DNA of 6,464 nt, taken from contig JBOGWX010000062.1 of assembly GCA_050694055.1 (NCBI GenBank), forward strand, positions 1 to 6,464, read 5' to 3'. Both the position numbers and the translations under genes were made by a program. Origin of the DNA: WHSV01 sp050694055 (GTDB lineage: Bacteria > Actinomycetota > CADDZG01 > WHSQ01). Below, one piece after another: positions 1-5,703 of this stretch (positions are counted from its first letter, which is position 1; every line of letters begins with the position of its first letter). Below the pieces are notes generated by a model. That model had not been told where the DNA came from. It made no database searches and worked only from the letters and a program-made list of their open reading frames with translations.

Positions 1-20
1 TTCTTCCTGAAAGACGGTGG
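1..20 (+). repeat. Left terminal inverted repeat of the ISL3 element (partial)
   Basis: The sequence TTCTTCCTGAAAGACGGTGG matches the reverse complement of 1340-1359 at 16 of 20 positions, including an unbroken ACGGTGG inner block. The outermost 3 bases expected from the right end lie before the window. Confidence 0.8.
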
Positions 21-37
21 GAATCCGCCTGAATAGC

Positions 38-92
38 GGGGGGCCTCCCTAACTTCTTCGGTGACGAAACCACGGAAGAAGGGAGACCCCCC
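38..92 (+). promoter_or_regulatory. Hairpin over the transposase ribosome binding site
   Basis: The left arm (38-63) and right arm (71-92) pair over about 22 positions, with a 7-base loop (64-70), a 3-base bulge and two mismatches. The six outer G-C pairs are uninterrupted. The right arm contains the likely Shine-Dalgarno GGGAG (81-85), and it ends directly before the TTG start at 93. Fold-back leaders that hide the transposase start from transcripts entering from outside are known in other IS families such as IS10 and IS50. That this one acts in that way is inference. Confidence 0.55.
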
Positions 93-1613
93 TTGGGCGA
101 TCGTATCGAGGTTCCGCTCGAACTGGACGGCTTCGATGTCACCGGATCAGATGTGATCGACGGCACCCTCGAGGTCGCCGTTCGCTCCACGAGACGGCCG
201 GCCTGTCATCACTGCGGATCGGTTTCAGTGACCGGTCACGGCCGTAACGAGCGAATCGTGCGTGACCGCGCGTGCTCGTATCCATGTGTGCTGCGATGGT
301 CGCAGCGGCGCTTCCGCTGCAACGACTGCAACATGACGTTCCGAGAGAGCCATCCCGCCGTCGCAGGTCGCAGACGCGTCACGGAGCGCTTCCGACGGCG
401 CCTGTTCGAGCGTGCCTGCAGCGAGCCTTTCACCGACGTGGCTGCCTCGGAGTTCGTCTCGACCTATCGCGTCGAGGAAGCGTTCGGATGCCACGCCGAT
501 TCGGAGCTGGCCTCGATCGCCCCAGATCCTCCTCGGGTCTTGAGCATCGACGAGAGCGCCTTCCGCAAGCGCTTCCGCTTCCACACGGTGTTCTCCGACC
601 CCGAGCGCGGCGCAATCCTGGATCTCGTCGAGGGGCGGGGCAAGGGCGCCGTCTTCGGCGGTCTGGTGGCGATGTCCGACCAGGTCAGAGCGGGGATCGA
701 GACCGTGGTCATGGACTGCCACTGGCCCTATCGCAGAGCCATCGAGGAGGCACTGCCCCACGCTCGCATCGTGGCGGACAAGTTCCACATCATCCGAGCG
801 GTCGACGCCGCCGCGCAGCGAGTGAGGTCACGTCTCGGCAAACGCAGCTACCGGCAACGCGTCGGGCATGGGGGCGGAGTCGCTCGCCAGCAGAACCCCG
901 CGAACAACCCGACGATCTTCCGGGCTCGCTGGCTGTTCATGAAGCGCGGCAACAAGCTCAGCGCCGCCGAGCGCGAATGGTTGTGGACCGTGTTCAAGTC
1001 ATCGGTCGACGAGCTCCGCCGCGCCTGGATACTGAAAGAGCTGTTCGCGTCGATCTACGACGAAACCGATCGACTCGAGGCCGAGCGGAAGCTCAAGGAG
1101 TGGATCGACGCGATCACCGGCGCGGGCATCCCGGAGTTCCTTAACACCTGGCGCACGTTGCAATGGTGGAGCGAGGAGATCCTCAACTACTTCGATGACC
1201 GGGTCACCAACGCTTGCGCCGAGGGCAGCACCAACTGGATCAAGGTCGTCAAGCGACGGTCCTACGGTTTCCGCGATCCCATCCGCTATCGTCAGAAGGT
1301 CCTGCTCGGCGGTCGCCGGAGACGTAGCCGGGAGGCTAACCACCGTTTTTCGCGAAGAGCCCAAAAAATGCGCCTCACGGTCTTCTCCACGGTTCGGATC
1401 CCCGCGAGCGGTCATTGTGCCGCCCCATTCATGGATAGCAGAAGAGGCGTCTGGCCGCTAGAAGGAGCAGGACAGAGCGCCCCGTGGTGGGGGCCCTTTG
1501 AGCTTCTCGACAGGCGACTCCGAAGCCACGTGCCGGGTCCGGCGGACAAGGGCGTTGCATCCCTAAGCCTCGGCGCGGAGGGCTCTCTCATGGGCCGCAA
1601 GGCGCTGATCTAG
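93..1613 (+). CDS. ISL3-family transposase, C-terminal end runs out of the IS
   Basis: This DDE transposase would cut and join the ends of the surrounding IS. An N-terminal zinc-binding region has CHHC at residues 38-41 and CNDC at 76-79. It is followed by a basic DNA-binding stretch. The catalytic domain shows D153 (in LSIDESAF), D208 (in VVMDCHWPY) and E378 (in CAEGSTNWIK), then the family-typical KRRSYGF block (388-393) and RYRQKVLL. The start is TTG at 93 with GGGAG 7 bases upstream, inside a hairpin. Family homology should end near residue 410. Codons after about 416 come from the right inverted repeat and flanking DNA, so about 90 C-terminal residues are probably spurious. A small indel near 1300-1325 could have moved the frame away from the stops at 1325 and 1337. 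It may still be active, since the triad is intact. Confidence 0.88.
   Translation: MGDRIEVPLELDGFDVTGSDVIDGTLEVAVRSTRRPACHHCGSVSVTGHGRNERIVRDRACSYPCVLRWSQRRFRCNDCNMTFRESHPAVAGRRRVTERFRRRLFERACSEPFTDVAASEFVSTYRVEEAFGCHADSELASIAPDPPRVLSIDESAFRKRFRFHTVFSDPERGAILDLVEGRGKGAVFGGLVAMSDQVRAGIETVVMDCHWPYRRAIEEALPHARIVADKFHIIRAVDAAAQRVRSRLGKRSYRQRVGHGGGVARQQNPANNPTIFRARWLFMKRGNKLSAAEREWLWTVFKSSVDELRRAWILKELFASIYDETDRLEAERKLKEWIDAITGAGIPEFLNTWRTLQWWSEEILNYFDDRVTNACAEGSTNWIKVVKRRSYGFRDPIRYRQKVLLGGRRRRSREANHRFSRRAQKMRLTVFSTVRIPASGHCAAPFMDSRRGVWPLEGAGQSAPWWGPFELLDRRLRSHVPGPADKGVASLSLGAEGSLMGRKALI
1340..1362 (-). repeat. Right terminal inverted repeat of the ISL3 element
   Basis: Read inward on the minus strand it begins GGGCTCTTCGCG and continues into AAAAACGGTGG. 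It pairs with the left repeat at 1-20. Stop codons TAG (1325-1327) and TAA (1337-1339) sit just inside it, in a frame other than that of the transposase. This is where an ISL3 gene would be expected to end. Confidence 0.8.
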
Positions 1614-1647
1614 GAGGGGCTCACGTCGTTCCAAAGCTCCTGCTACT
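1363..1647. other. Gap between IS end and PIN-like gene, no gene seen
   Basis: Apart from the candidate 8-bp target duplicate AAAAAATG at 1363-1370, I find no convincing gene, RNA or repeat here. The open frame that crosses part of it is the read-through tail of the transposase. No clear terminator follows the PIN-like gene, which ends at 1648 on the minus strand. Confidence 0.5.
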
Positions 1648-2739
1648 TCACAGGTAATTGACTAGGTCAGGAAGGCGTGAGAGGACGACGGTGTCAAGCC
1701 GCTCCGTTAGGCCCGCGCGCTTGACGTTTGACGCGACAGCCTTGTCTGTCATGACGACATCGCAGTACGGAAGCGTCGAACCTAGAGCGTCGATGTCTGC
1801 GATGTCATTCGTCGTCCAACGGTGCGACGGGTCTCGGTGGTAAGCGGTCTTGATCGTCACCGCCACGTCGAAGCTCGGCATGGAATTCATGGCGTGGCGA
1901 ATCTCTTCGGGCCGGGGAAACACCGACTCAAGGGTGGTAGAACGCTCGGAGAGTGCCCTGAAGAGCGATTCGTTGATCTCAATAAGCAGCTCGCGCGCGG
2001 CCACGACGTCACGAATCCGACCACCTCGCCATTCAGGGTCGTCGTCGAAACGCGCGACCTGGTCGACCTCCTGTTGCGCCCTGCGCTCCGTGACCTGAAA
2101 CGCGGCCATTGGATCCCATCCCAGCCGGCGCATTTCAGGTTCCTCCTCGGGTGACGGACCCTCGAGGGTCTTTCTGTTCAATTCCAGCTCGGCCTCTGCC
2201 AGGGCGCGATCAAAAGCCTCCGGGCCGTCACGGTGGGATGCCCGGATCTCCGCCGTGACGTCTTCCCCATTCGCGGATCTCACTTTGAAGCCGCCCACCA
2301 TTCCGAAGGCCCGGGCGACACCCCAGTGCAGGTAGTCCATAGCGTTGATCGGCTCCGGATTGGCTCCGACGATGCGATCCAGCAACGCCTCTATCTCGTG
2401 AACGGAGATGACCGAGCGCGCTGTCACGACGAAGTAGCGCGACACCTTCTCGATTACTTCACGCAGGTCCCGACGCTGGCGGTATGGCCCGATCTTCGAG
2501 ACCTCGAAGTAGATGGTGTCCGAGATGGGAAAGATCGCGGAGCCCCGTTCCACAGCACGAATGCACGCCGAGAGGATGTCCTCGTGTGCTCGGCCATCCC
2601 GGTGGCCGACCACAGCCTTGGCGAGCGCGATCCAATGATTGAGATCGAGATAGACGAGCTTCGGTAGAGGCTGCGGCCGTCGCAGCGTGCGCGGCCACAC
2701 GTAGGAACCCTCAAGCTGATCCACGGGTGGGAGTTTCAT
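1648..2739 (-). CDS. PIN-like nuclease domain protein (hypothetical)
   Basis: The protein is 363 aa from the ATG at 2739. An in-frame GTG at 2775 would add 12 residues, but neither start has a clear ribosome binding site. Numbering from the ATG, the N-terminal part has YLDLNHWIALAK (about 30-41, Asp32), then ISDTIYFEVSK (about 73-83, Glu79). The C-terminal part has NDIADIDAL and YCDVVMTDK (about 311-333), with several acidic residues. This order (hydrophobic strand plus Asp, internal Glu, then a C-terminal Asp cluster) is what PIN-type RNases use to bind metal. The middle section (about 115-290) is long, charged and helical-looking, with no domain I recognise. Most PIN toxins are about 130 aa, so this is a large variant. 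It is co-oriented with the sigma and acidic protein genes, 170 bp downstream of them. It could be a nuclease effector of the locus or an independent gene. Confidence 0.7.
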   Translation of the reverse strand: MKLPPVDQLEGSYVWPRTLRRPQPLPKLVYLDLNHWIALAKAVVGHRDGRAHEDILSACIRAVERGSAIFPISDTIYFEVSKIGPYRQRRDLREVIEKVSRYFVVTARSVISVHEIEALLDRIVGANPEPINAMDYLHWGVARAFGMVGGFKVRSANGEDVTAEIRASHRDGPEAFDRALAEAELELNRKTLEGPSPEEEPEMRRLGWDPMAAFQVTERRAQQEVDQVARFDDDPEWRGGRIRDVVAARELLIEINESLFRALSERSTTLESVFPRPEEIRHAMNSMPSFDVAVTIKTAYHRDPSHRWTTNDIADIDALGSTLPYCDVVMTDKAVASNVKRAGLTERLDTVVLSRLPDLVNYL

Positions 2740-2746
2740 CCGTTCA

Positions 2747-2800
2747 TCACACCATCTGGAGCAAAGACGCGTCACGTTTTTCTGGATGGCCGTTCACCAT
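2747..2800 (-). CDS. Possible 17-aa leader peptide upstream of the PIN-like gene
   Basis: An ATG at 2800 is preceded by GGAAG about 4-5 bases upstream, the best ribosome binding site in this gap. It opens 17 codons (MVNGHPEKRDASLLQMV), ending at a TGA 7 bases before the ATG of the PIN-like gene, in another frame. Translation of this short frame could deliver ribosomes to the PIN-like start, which has no good site of its own. A chance ORF this short is common, so this is only a candidate. Confidence 0.25.
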   Translation of the reverse strand: MVNGHPEKRDASLLQMV

Positions 2801-2852
2801 TTCTCTTCCGACCGATTCCGGCGAACTTGACGGGGCGCTCGCGTCGACTGTT

Positions 2853-2870
2853 GACCGGCACGCGCCGGCC
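2853..2870 (-). terminator. Short GC-rich hairpin after the sigma/acidic-protein pair
   Basis: On the minus strand the arms GGCCGGC and GCCGGTC pair over 7 positions (one G-U) around a 4-base loop GCGT. It lies about 40 bases after the stop of the acidic protein gene. No T-run follows, so it is not a classical intrinsic terminator. It could weakly separate the sigma pair from the PIN-like gene, or it could be chance in GC-rich DNA. Confidence 0.25.
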
Positions 2871-2909
2871 ATTAGCTCCTAGCCGCCTACGAAGGTGGGC
2901 CAGTCTTGC

Positions 2910-3173
2910 TTAAGGGTCGTCAGAATGCTGTCGACCGCTAAGCGTTTCCGCCAACCGAGAGAGTGTGACGTCATCCAGACCTGACGTCTCGATGAAGTTC
3001 ACCAATCGGTCCTGGGCCTGTCGAAACATATCTTCGGTCTCGGGTGTGGCTGGAAGATCTGACATCGTCTCCATCACCGCGTACAGATAAAACGCACTCT
3101 TCACACCGTCGAAGTCGTCACCGTCAAAGTCGTCGATGACCTGTCGATCCTCGAACGCACAATTAGTCAACAT
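2910..3173 (-). CDS. Small acidic protein translationally coupled to the sigma factor
   Basis: I do not recognise this 87-aa protein. It begins MLTNCAFEDRQVIDDF and has an Asp-rich stretch (residues about 14-22), then a likely helical body (about 24-80) with no membrane segment or signal peptide. The ATG at 3173 overlaps the sigma stop codon within ATGTTGACTAA (11-bp overlap). It has a strong GGAGGT (3179-3184) spaced 5 bases from the start, so it is very likely a real, coupled gene. A small gene directly after an ECF-like sigma is often its regulator (an anti-sigma or partner), but nothing in the sequence shows that here. The known soluble anti-sigma zinc motif (HxxxCxxC) is absent. Confidence 0.75.
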   Translation of the reverse strand: MLTNCAFEDRQVIDDFDGDDFDGVKSAFYLYAVMETMSDLPATPETEDMFRQAQDRLVNFIETSGLDDVTLSRLAETLSGRQHSDDP

Positions 3174-3702
3174 CCTGCACCTCCCCTTTGATGTGTTCAG
3201 GAATGTGCCCCAGCACCGCTAGGACCACGGCTCTCTTCTTTCTCGCCAGCCGGATTCGTGCCGCTTCGACCTTCTTTTGGGTCCACCCCAGCTGCCGAGC
3301 GATTTGACGGCCCGTGAACCCCATCGCATGGAGAACCGCATACGCCATCGCGTCCGCGTCTAGGACCTGTCTCACTGCGGACTCGGTCAGTCTGAAATCT
3401 AGGGATGACTCCCTGCTCGGTGGTGACAACCGCTCGAGTGGATCATGAGGATGCTGGCCGTCGTCCGCAGGTAAGACTTGGGGTTCCCGGGACTTCTTCC
3501 TTCTCCAGTGCTCGGCCTCCTTATCGCGGAGAGCCCGATACAGATACCTCTCAAGGTTCTCGTTGGTCCACGAACCACGCTTCAGGATCTTCAAGATTGC
3601 GTCTTGAACCACGTCATCAACGTCGCTAACGGGCATACCGCGCTTGCGGGCGGTGCTGACAAGCCGCCTGCGGAGATCTCCCCAGTCGGGTTCTCGTGCC
3701 AT
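3163..3702 (-). CDS. Small sigma-70-like factor (ECF size)
   Basis: This 179-aa protein has two sigma regions. Region 2 spans about residues 10-70, with DVDDVVQDAILKIL (28-40) in the position of the conserved core-binding helix and a basic HWRRKKSRE at 65-73. A Pro/Asp-rich linker (about 74-105) follows, then region 4 (about 107-158), whose helix-turn-helix is AMGFTGRQIARQLGWTQKKV. It would direct RNA polymerase to specific promoters. The start is ATG at 3702 with GGAG (3711-3714) 8 bases upstream. The frame stays open to 3987, but that extension is the complement of the proline-rich repeat gene and is rejected. The gene diverges from the ubiquitin-like module and shares its 117-bp upstream region, so it may control that module and itself. 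Region 4 could also belong to a sigma-like regulator that no longer initiates transcription. Confidence 0.8.
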   Translation of the reverse strand: MAREPDWGDLRRRLVSTARKRGMPVSDVDDVVQDAILKILKRGSWTNENLERYLYRALRDKEAEHWRRKKSREPQVLPADDGQHPHDPLERLSPPSRESSLDFRLTESAVRQVLDADAMAYAVLHAMGFTGRQIARQLGWTQKKVEAARIRLARKKRAVVLAVLGHIPEHIKGEVQDVD

Positions 3703-3733
3703 GCCCGGTTCTCCGCTTCCGGACACCAGATTC

Positions 3734-3749
3734 CGAACATTGATGTTCG
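3734..3749. promoter_or_regulatory. Perfect dyad, operator candidate (CGAACAT-N2-ATGTTCG)
   Basis: Two perfect 7-base arms are separated by TG, 32 bases upstream of the sigma ATG and 70 bases upstream of the proline-rich GTG. The outer CGAAC/GTTCG bases recall the Gram-positive LexA box, but the arms are 6 bases apart instead of 4. It fits a dimeric repressor or activator site in a divergent promoter region. Confidence 0.45.
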
Positions 3750-3772
3750 AAATCGCAGCGCGTGATTCGGAA

Positions 3773-3788
3773 TGCATAAAGACATGCA
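3773..3788. promoter_or_regulatory. Perfect dyad TGCAT-N6-ATGCA in the divergent promoter region
   Basis: Five-base arms are separated by AAAGAC, centred about 39 bases upstream of the proline-rich GTG. This is where a promoter or operator for the plus arm should lie. It touches the right-hand copy of an outward-facing inverted pair TTCGGAAT (minus strand 3730-3737, plus strand 3766-3773). I see no convincing housekeeping -35/-10 pair, which would fit use of an alternative sigma. Confidence 0.35.
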
Positions 3789-3805
3789 AGCACGCACCTG
3801 AGACG

Positions 3806-3813
3806 AAAGGAGG
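3806..3813 (+). promoter_or_regulatory. Strong Shine-Dalgarno AAAGGAGG for the proline-rich gene
   Basis: AAAGGAGG lies 6 bases before the GTG at 3820. It is the strongest ribosome binding site on the plus strand of this window. It fixes the start of the small proline-rich gene and shows that the repeat DNA here is translated on the plus strand. Confidence 0.8.
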
Positions 3814-3819
3814 GATCTT

Positions 3820-3993
3820 GTGAGCCCCCACGGTGAGCAGGGACCCCCGGACCCCAAGCCCGGGCCACCCGACCCCAAGCCTGGACCCCCGGACCCCACG
3901 CCTGGACCCCCGGACCCCACGCCCGGGCCACCCGACCCGAAGCCTGGGCCGCCACAACCGCCCGATCACGGTAAGCCCCGACGACACGGTTAA
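3820..3993 (+). CDS. 57-aa proline-rich repeat protein with C-terminal Gly (candidate modifier)
   Basis: This short gene runs from GTG at 3820 to TAA at 3991-3993. It starts MSPHGEQ, then has five tandem heptads GPPDPKP or GPPDPTP (residues 8-42), then a tail GPPQPPDHGKPRRHG. It has no hydrophobic core, signal peptide or membrane segment, so it should be an extended, disordered chain in the cytoplasm. It opens the operon that continues with the E2-E1 fusion (3 bp after its stop) and the JAB gene. Its last residue is Gly after basic residues, a feature shared with mature ubiquitin-like tails. I infer it may be the protein activated by the E1 and joined to targets, although it cannot be a beta-grasp fold. 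Alternatives are a conjugation target, a scaffold, or a former N-terminal extension of the E2-E1 protein, since both genes are in the same frame. Confidence 0.75.
   Translation: MSPHGEQGPPDPKPGPPDPKPGPPDPTPGPPDPTPGPPDPKPGPPQPPDHGKPRRHG
3841..3945 (+). repeat. Five 21-bp tandem repeats encoding GPPDP(K/T)P heptads
   Basis: Five consecutive 21-bp units encode the heptads, with K, K, T, T, K at the variable sixth position. A partial sixth unit (GPPQPPD) follows at 3946-3966. The units differ mainly by silent changes (GGA/GGG, CCC/CCA/CCT) and by the AAG/ACG switch. Such arrays can grow or shrink by slippage, so copy number may vary between strains. Confidence 0.85.
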
Positions 3994-3996
3994 TCG

Positions 3997-5703
3997 TTGA
4001 ACAAACGCCCCTGGTTCGAGCGTTTTCCAGAACTCGCGCGATGGGAACTGGGTCGCTTTGCAGCCAATGACTTACCGGCTGCGCTCGACGAACGCGCTCG
4101 AGCCGAGGGTCGGTTTGTAGTGAAAACCAGCATCAACTTCAGGGGGCGGGATCACGACGTAGAGGTGCGATATCCAGCCGAGACCCCCGAACTTCCACCC
4201 GTCGTATTCGGACCTCCCGATTTGCTTGAGCGCCACCAGAACCCGTTCGAAGGAAACTTCTGCCTTCTCGAACGGCCCGACGATTGGAACGCTCACGATT
4301 GGGGGGCGGCTGACCTTGTCGTCGAGAGATTGCGCGCTCTGCTTCGGGACACGGAGGCGGGACCTGATGTTGTGCGCGCCGCCGAAGCTCCAATGCCCGA
4401 ACCGTTTAGCGAGTACTACCGTTCCGCTCTCGGGCCTGTGGTCATAGTTCCGGGAGATCTGGTCTCGCCCAAAGGCAACGGGGGGTTGGCTCGGCTACAG
4501 CTATTCGATTCAGGATCACTCCGGCTCGTGTTGCTCGTAGTGGATGGCGTAACAACCACGACTCCGCTGCCGGATGCGTTCAATCGAGGCGACGTTGTGG
4601 AGGCGCGCTGGAAGCGCTTGGACGCGCCGCCCAGCGTTCCCGACGCCGTCTCGATGGTCGAGTGGGTTAAGACCCACCGTCGGGAACTCCTGTTACCCCC
4701 ATTACCGCGAAAACTGGCTAGAAGCCGCTACGTGAAACAACCGAAGTTCCAACTCCTTGGTCTCGTCTTTCCGGAGGAGGGACCGGAGGTAGGCGAGACA
4801 CGCGATGCCTGGGTATTCCTGTACGTCCCGCGAGAAGGCGCGCCGCACTTGATAGAGCATCAAGTGCTGTCGTGGGAAGAACGAAACCGGCGTGTCCGAG
4901 GCCTTGCGCCAATCGCGAACAAGAACATTGTGGTTCTGGGACTAGGCACACTCGGAGGTCCCGTTGCGATGGAGCTGGCTCGCGCTGGAGTGGGACGTCT
5001 TGACCTTGTCGATTTCGACCGCTTTGATGTCAACAATTCCGTTCGACACGTCCTAACCACCGACTTCAGTGGCTTGCCCAAGACGTTTGGCATGGGAATC
5101 GTCTGCAGGCGCGCGAACCCTTTCGGTGCCGTGGAGGAGCATCAACTTCGCTTCGGGGATGTCGATTGGCACCCTCCCAGCTCGCTTGATCGTCTGGTCG
5201 ATCTGATAGATACCGCTGATCTCGTGGTCGAGACCACGGGCAGTCACCAACTACAGCGCCTCATGGGACGTCTGTGCCTCGAATCTGCTACGCCGTTCGT
5301 TTCTTGTTGGCTCACAGACGGATTCTTGGGCGGCCACGTCGTGCGAACTGTTCCGGAAAAGACTCAGTGCTATCTGTGCTTCGCAACCGCGCTCGCTAAC
5401 GGAGAGTTGCCTGTGGCGGAAGCAGCTGCGGATGCAAGCGTGGTTGCTCAGGGTTGTAGCCATCCGACCACTACCGGTGCAGGCTTCGATGCTTTTGAAT
5501 TGGCGGCGATCACTAGTCGCTTGGTTGTTCAGACACTGCTCCAGCCGACAAAGGGAGACGATCACATCGTCGTTAACTTCTATCGCCGAACCAATGATGA
5601 AGTCTTCCCAAGATTCGTCTCGGCTGAACTACCTCGGACAGACGGGTGTGAGCGATGCCAGTCAGATGTTGGATATATGAAAACGCTCTCGAAGAGCTTG
5701 TAG
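3997..5703 (+). CDS. Fused E2-E1 ubiquitin-transfer-like enzyme (Cap2-like architecture)
   Basis: This 568-aa protein would adenylate the C-terminus of a modifier, carry it as thioesters and pass it to a target. The N-terminal E2-like domain (about 1-130) has HQNPFEGNFCLLER, with C89 as the candidate E2 cysteine, followed by a conserved-looking W. A linker domain spans about 140-300. The ThiF/E1 domain (about 305-560) has VLGLGTLGG (313-321) for ATP, LVDFDRFDVNNSVR with D339, N347 and R350, K362, and D408 before VVETTG. GCSHPTTTGAGFD holds C487, the likeliest E1 cysteine. CYLC (458-461) and CERC (551-554) form the usual zinc site. The TTG start at 3997 has no Shine-Dalgarno and lies 3 bp after the upstream stop, so coupled translation is likely. 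In type II CBASS a similar enzyme (Cap2) conjugates the CD-NTase. No CD-NTase is visible here. Confidence 0.9.
   Translation: MNKRPWFERFPELARWELGRFAANDLPAALDERARAEGRFVVKTSINFRGRDHDVEVRYPAETPELPPVVFGPPDLLERHQNPFEGNFCLLERPDDWNAHDWGAADLVVERLRALLRDTEAGPDVVRAAEAPMPEPFSEYYRSALGPVVIVPGDLVSPKGNGGLARLQLFDSGSLRLVLLVVDGVTTTTPLPDAFNRGDVVEARWKRLDAPPSVPDAVSMVEWVKTHRRELLLPPLPRKLARSRYVKQPKFQLLGLVFPEEGPEVGETRDAWVFLYVPREGAPHLIEHQVLSWEERNRRVRGLAPIANKNIVVLGLGTLGGPVAMELARAGVGRLDLVDFDRFDVNNSVRHVLTTDFSGLPKTFGMGIVCRRANPFGAVEEHQLRFGDVDWHPPSSLDRLVDLIDTADLVVETTGSHQLQRLMGRLCLESATPFVSCWLTDGFLGGHVVRTVPEKTQCYLCFATALANGELPVAEAAADASVVAQGCSHPTTTGAGFDAFELAAITSRLVVQTLLQPTKGDDHIVVNFYRRTNDEVFPRFVSAELPRTDGCERCQSDVGYMKTLSKSL

Larger units (their letters stand above)
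1..1362 (+). mobile_element. ISL3-family insertion sequence, left tip cut by window edge
   Basis: The element is bounded by imperfect terminal inverted repeats (1-20 and 1340-1359, 16 of 20 bases matching). It holds a single transposase gene. The right end reads GGGCTCTTCGCG inward from 1362, like the GGCTCTT-type termini I know from ISL3 elements. The left repeat lacks its outermost 3 bases, so the element starts about 3 bp before the window. A length near 1.36 kb suits the family. ISL3 elements usually duplicate 8 bp of AT-rich target. Bases 1363-1370 (AAAAAATG) are the candidate right copy, and the left copy is outside the window. Confidence 0.85.

Noticed and set aside
225..788. Minus-strand open frame opposite the transposase
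   Set aside because: It is antisense to the conserved transposase coding sequence, has no recognisable motif, and is typical of GC-rich shadow frames.
272..1144. Long overlapping frame inside the transposase
   Set aside because: It is Arg-rich translation in the wrong frame of a well recognised transposase, and has no domain of its own.
1822..2667. Plus-strand frames opposite the PIN-like gene
   Set aside because: They are antisense to a longer frame with clear PIN-like motifs and show no motifs themselves.
3734..3749. Canonical LexA/SOS box
   Set aside because: The CGAAC/GTTCG arms are separated by 6 bases instead of the usual 4, so it is kept only as a generic operator candidate.
3841..3966. 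Collagen-like protein or CRISPR array
   Set aside because: The protein period is 7 residues, not Gly-X-Y triplets. The DNA units are contiguous 21-mers in a coding frame without spacers.
3703..3987. N-terminal extension of the sigma factor on the minus strand
   Set aside because: It is Gly/Arg/Trp-rich translation of the complement of the proline-rich repeats. The sigma homology begins after the ATG at 3702, which has its own GGAG site.
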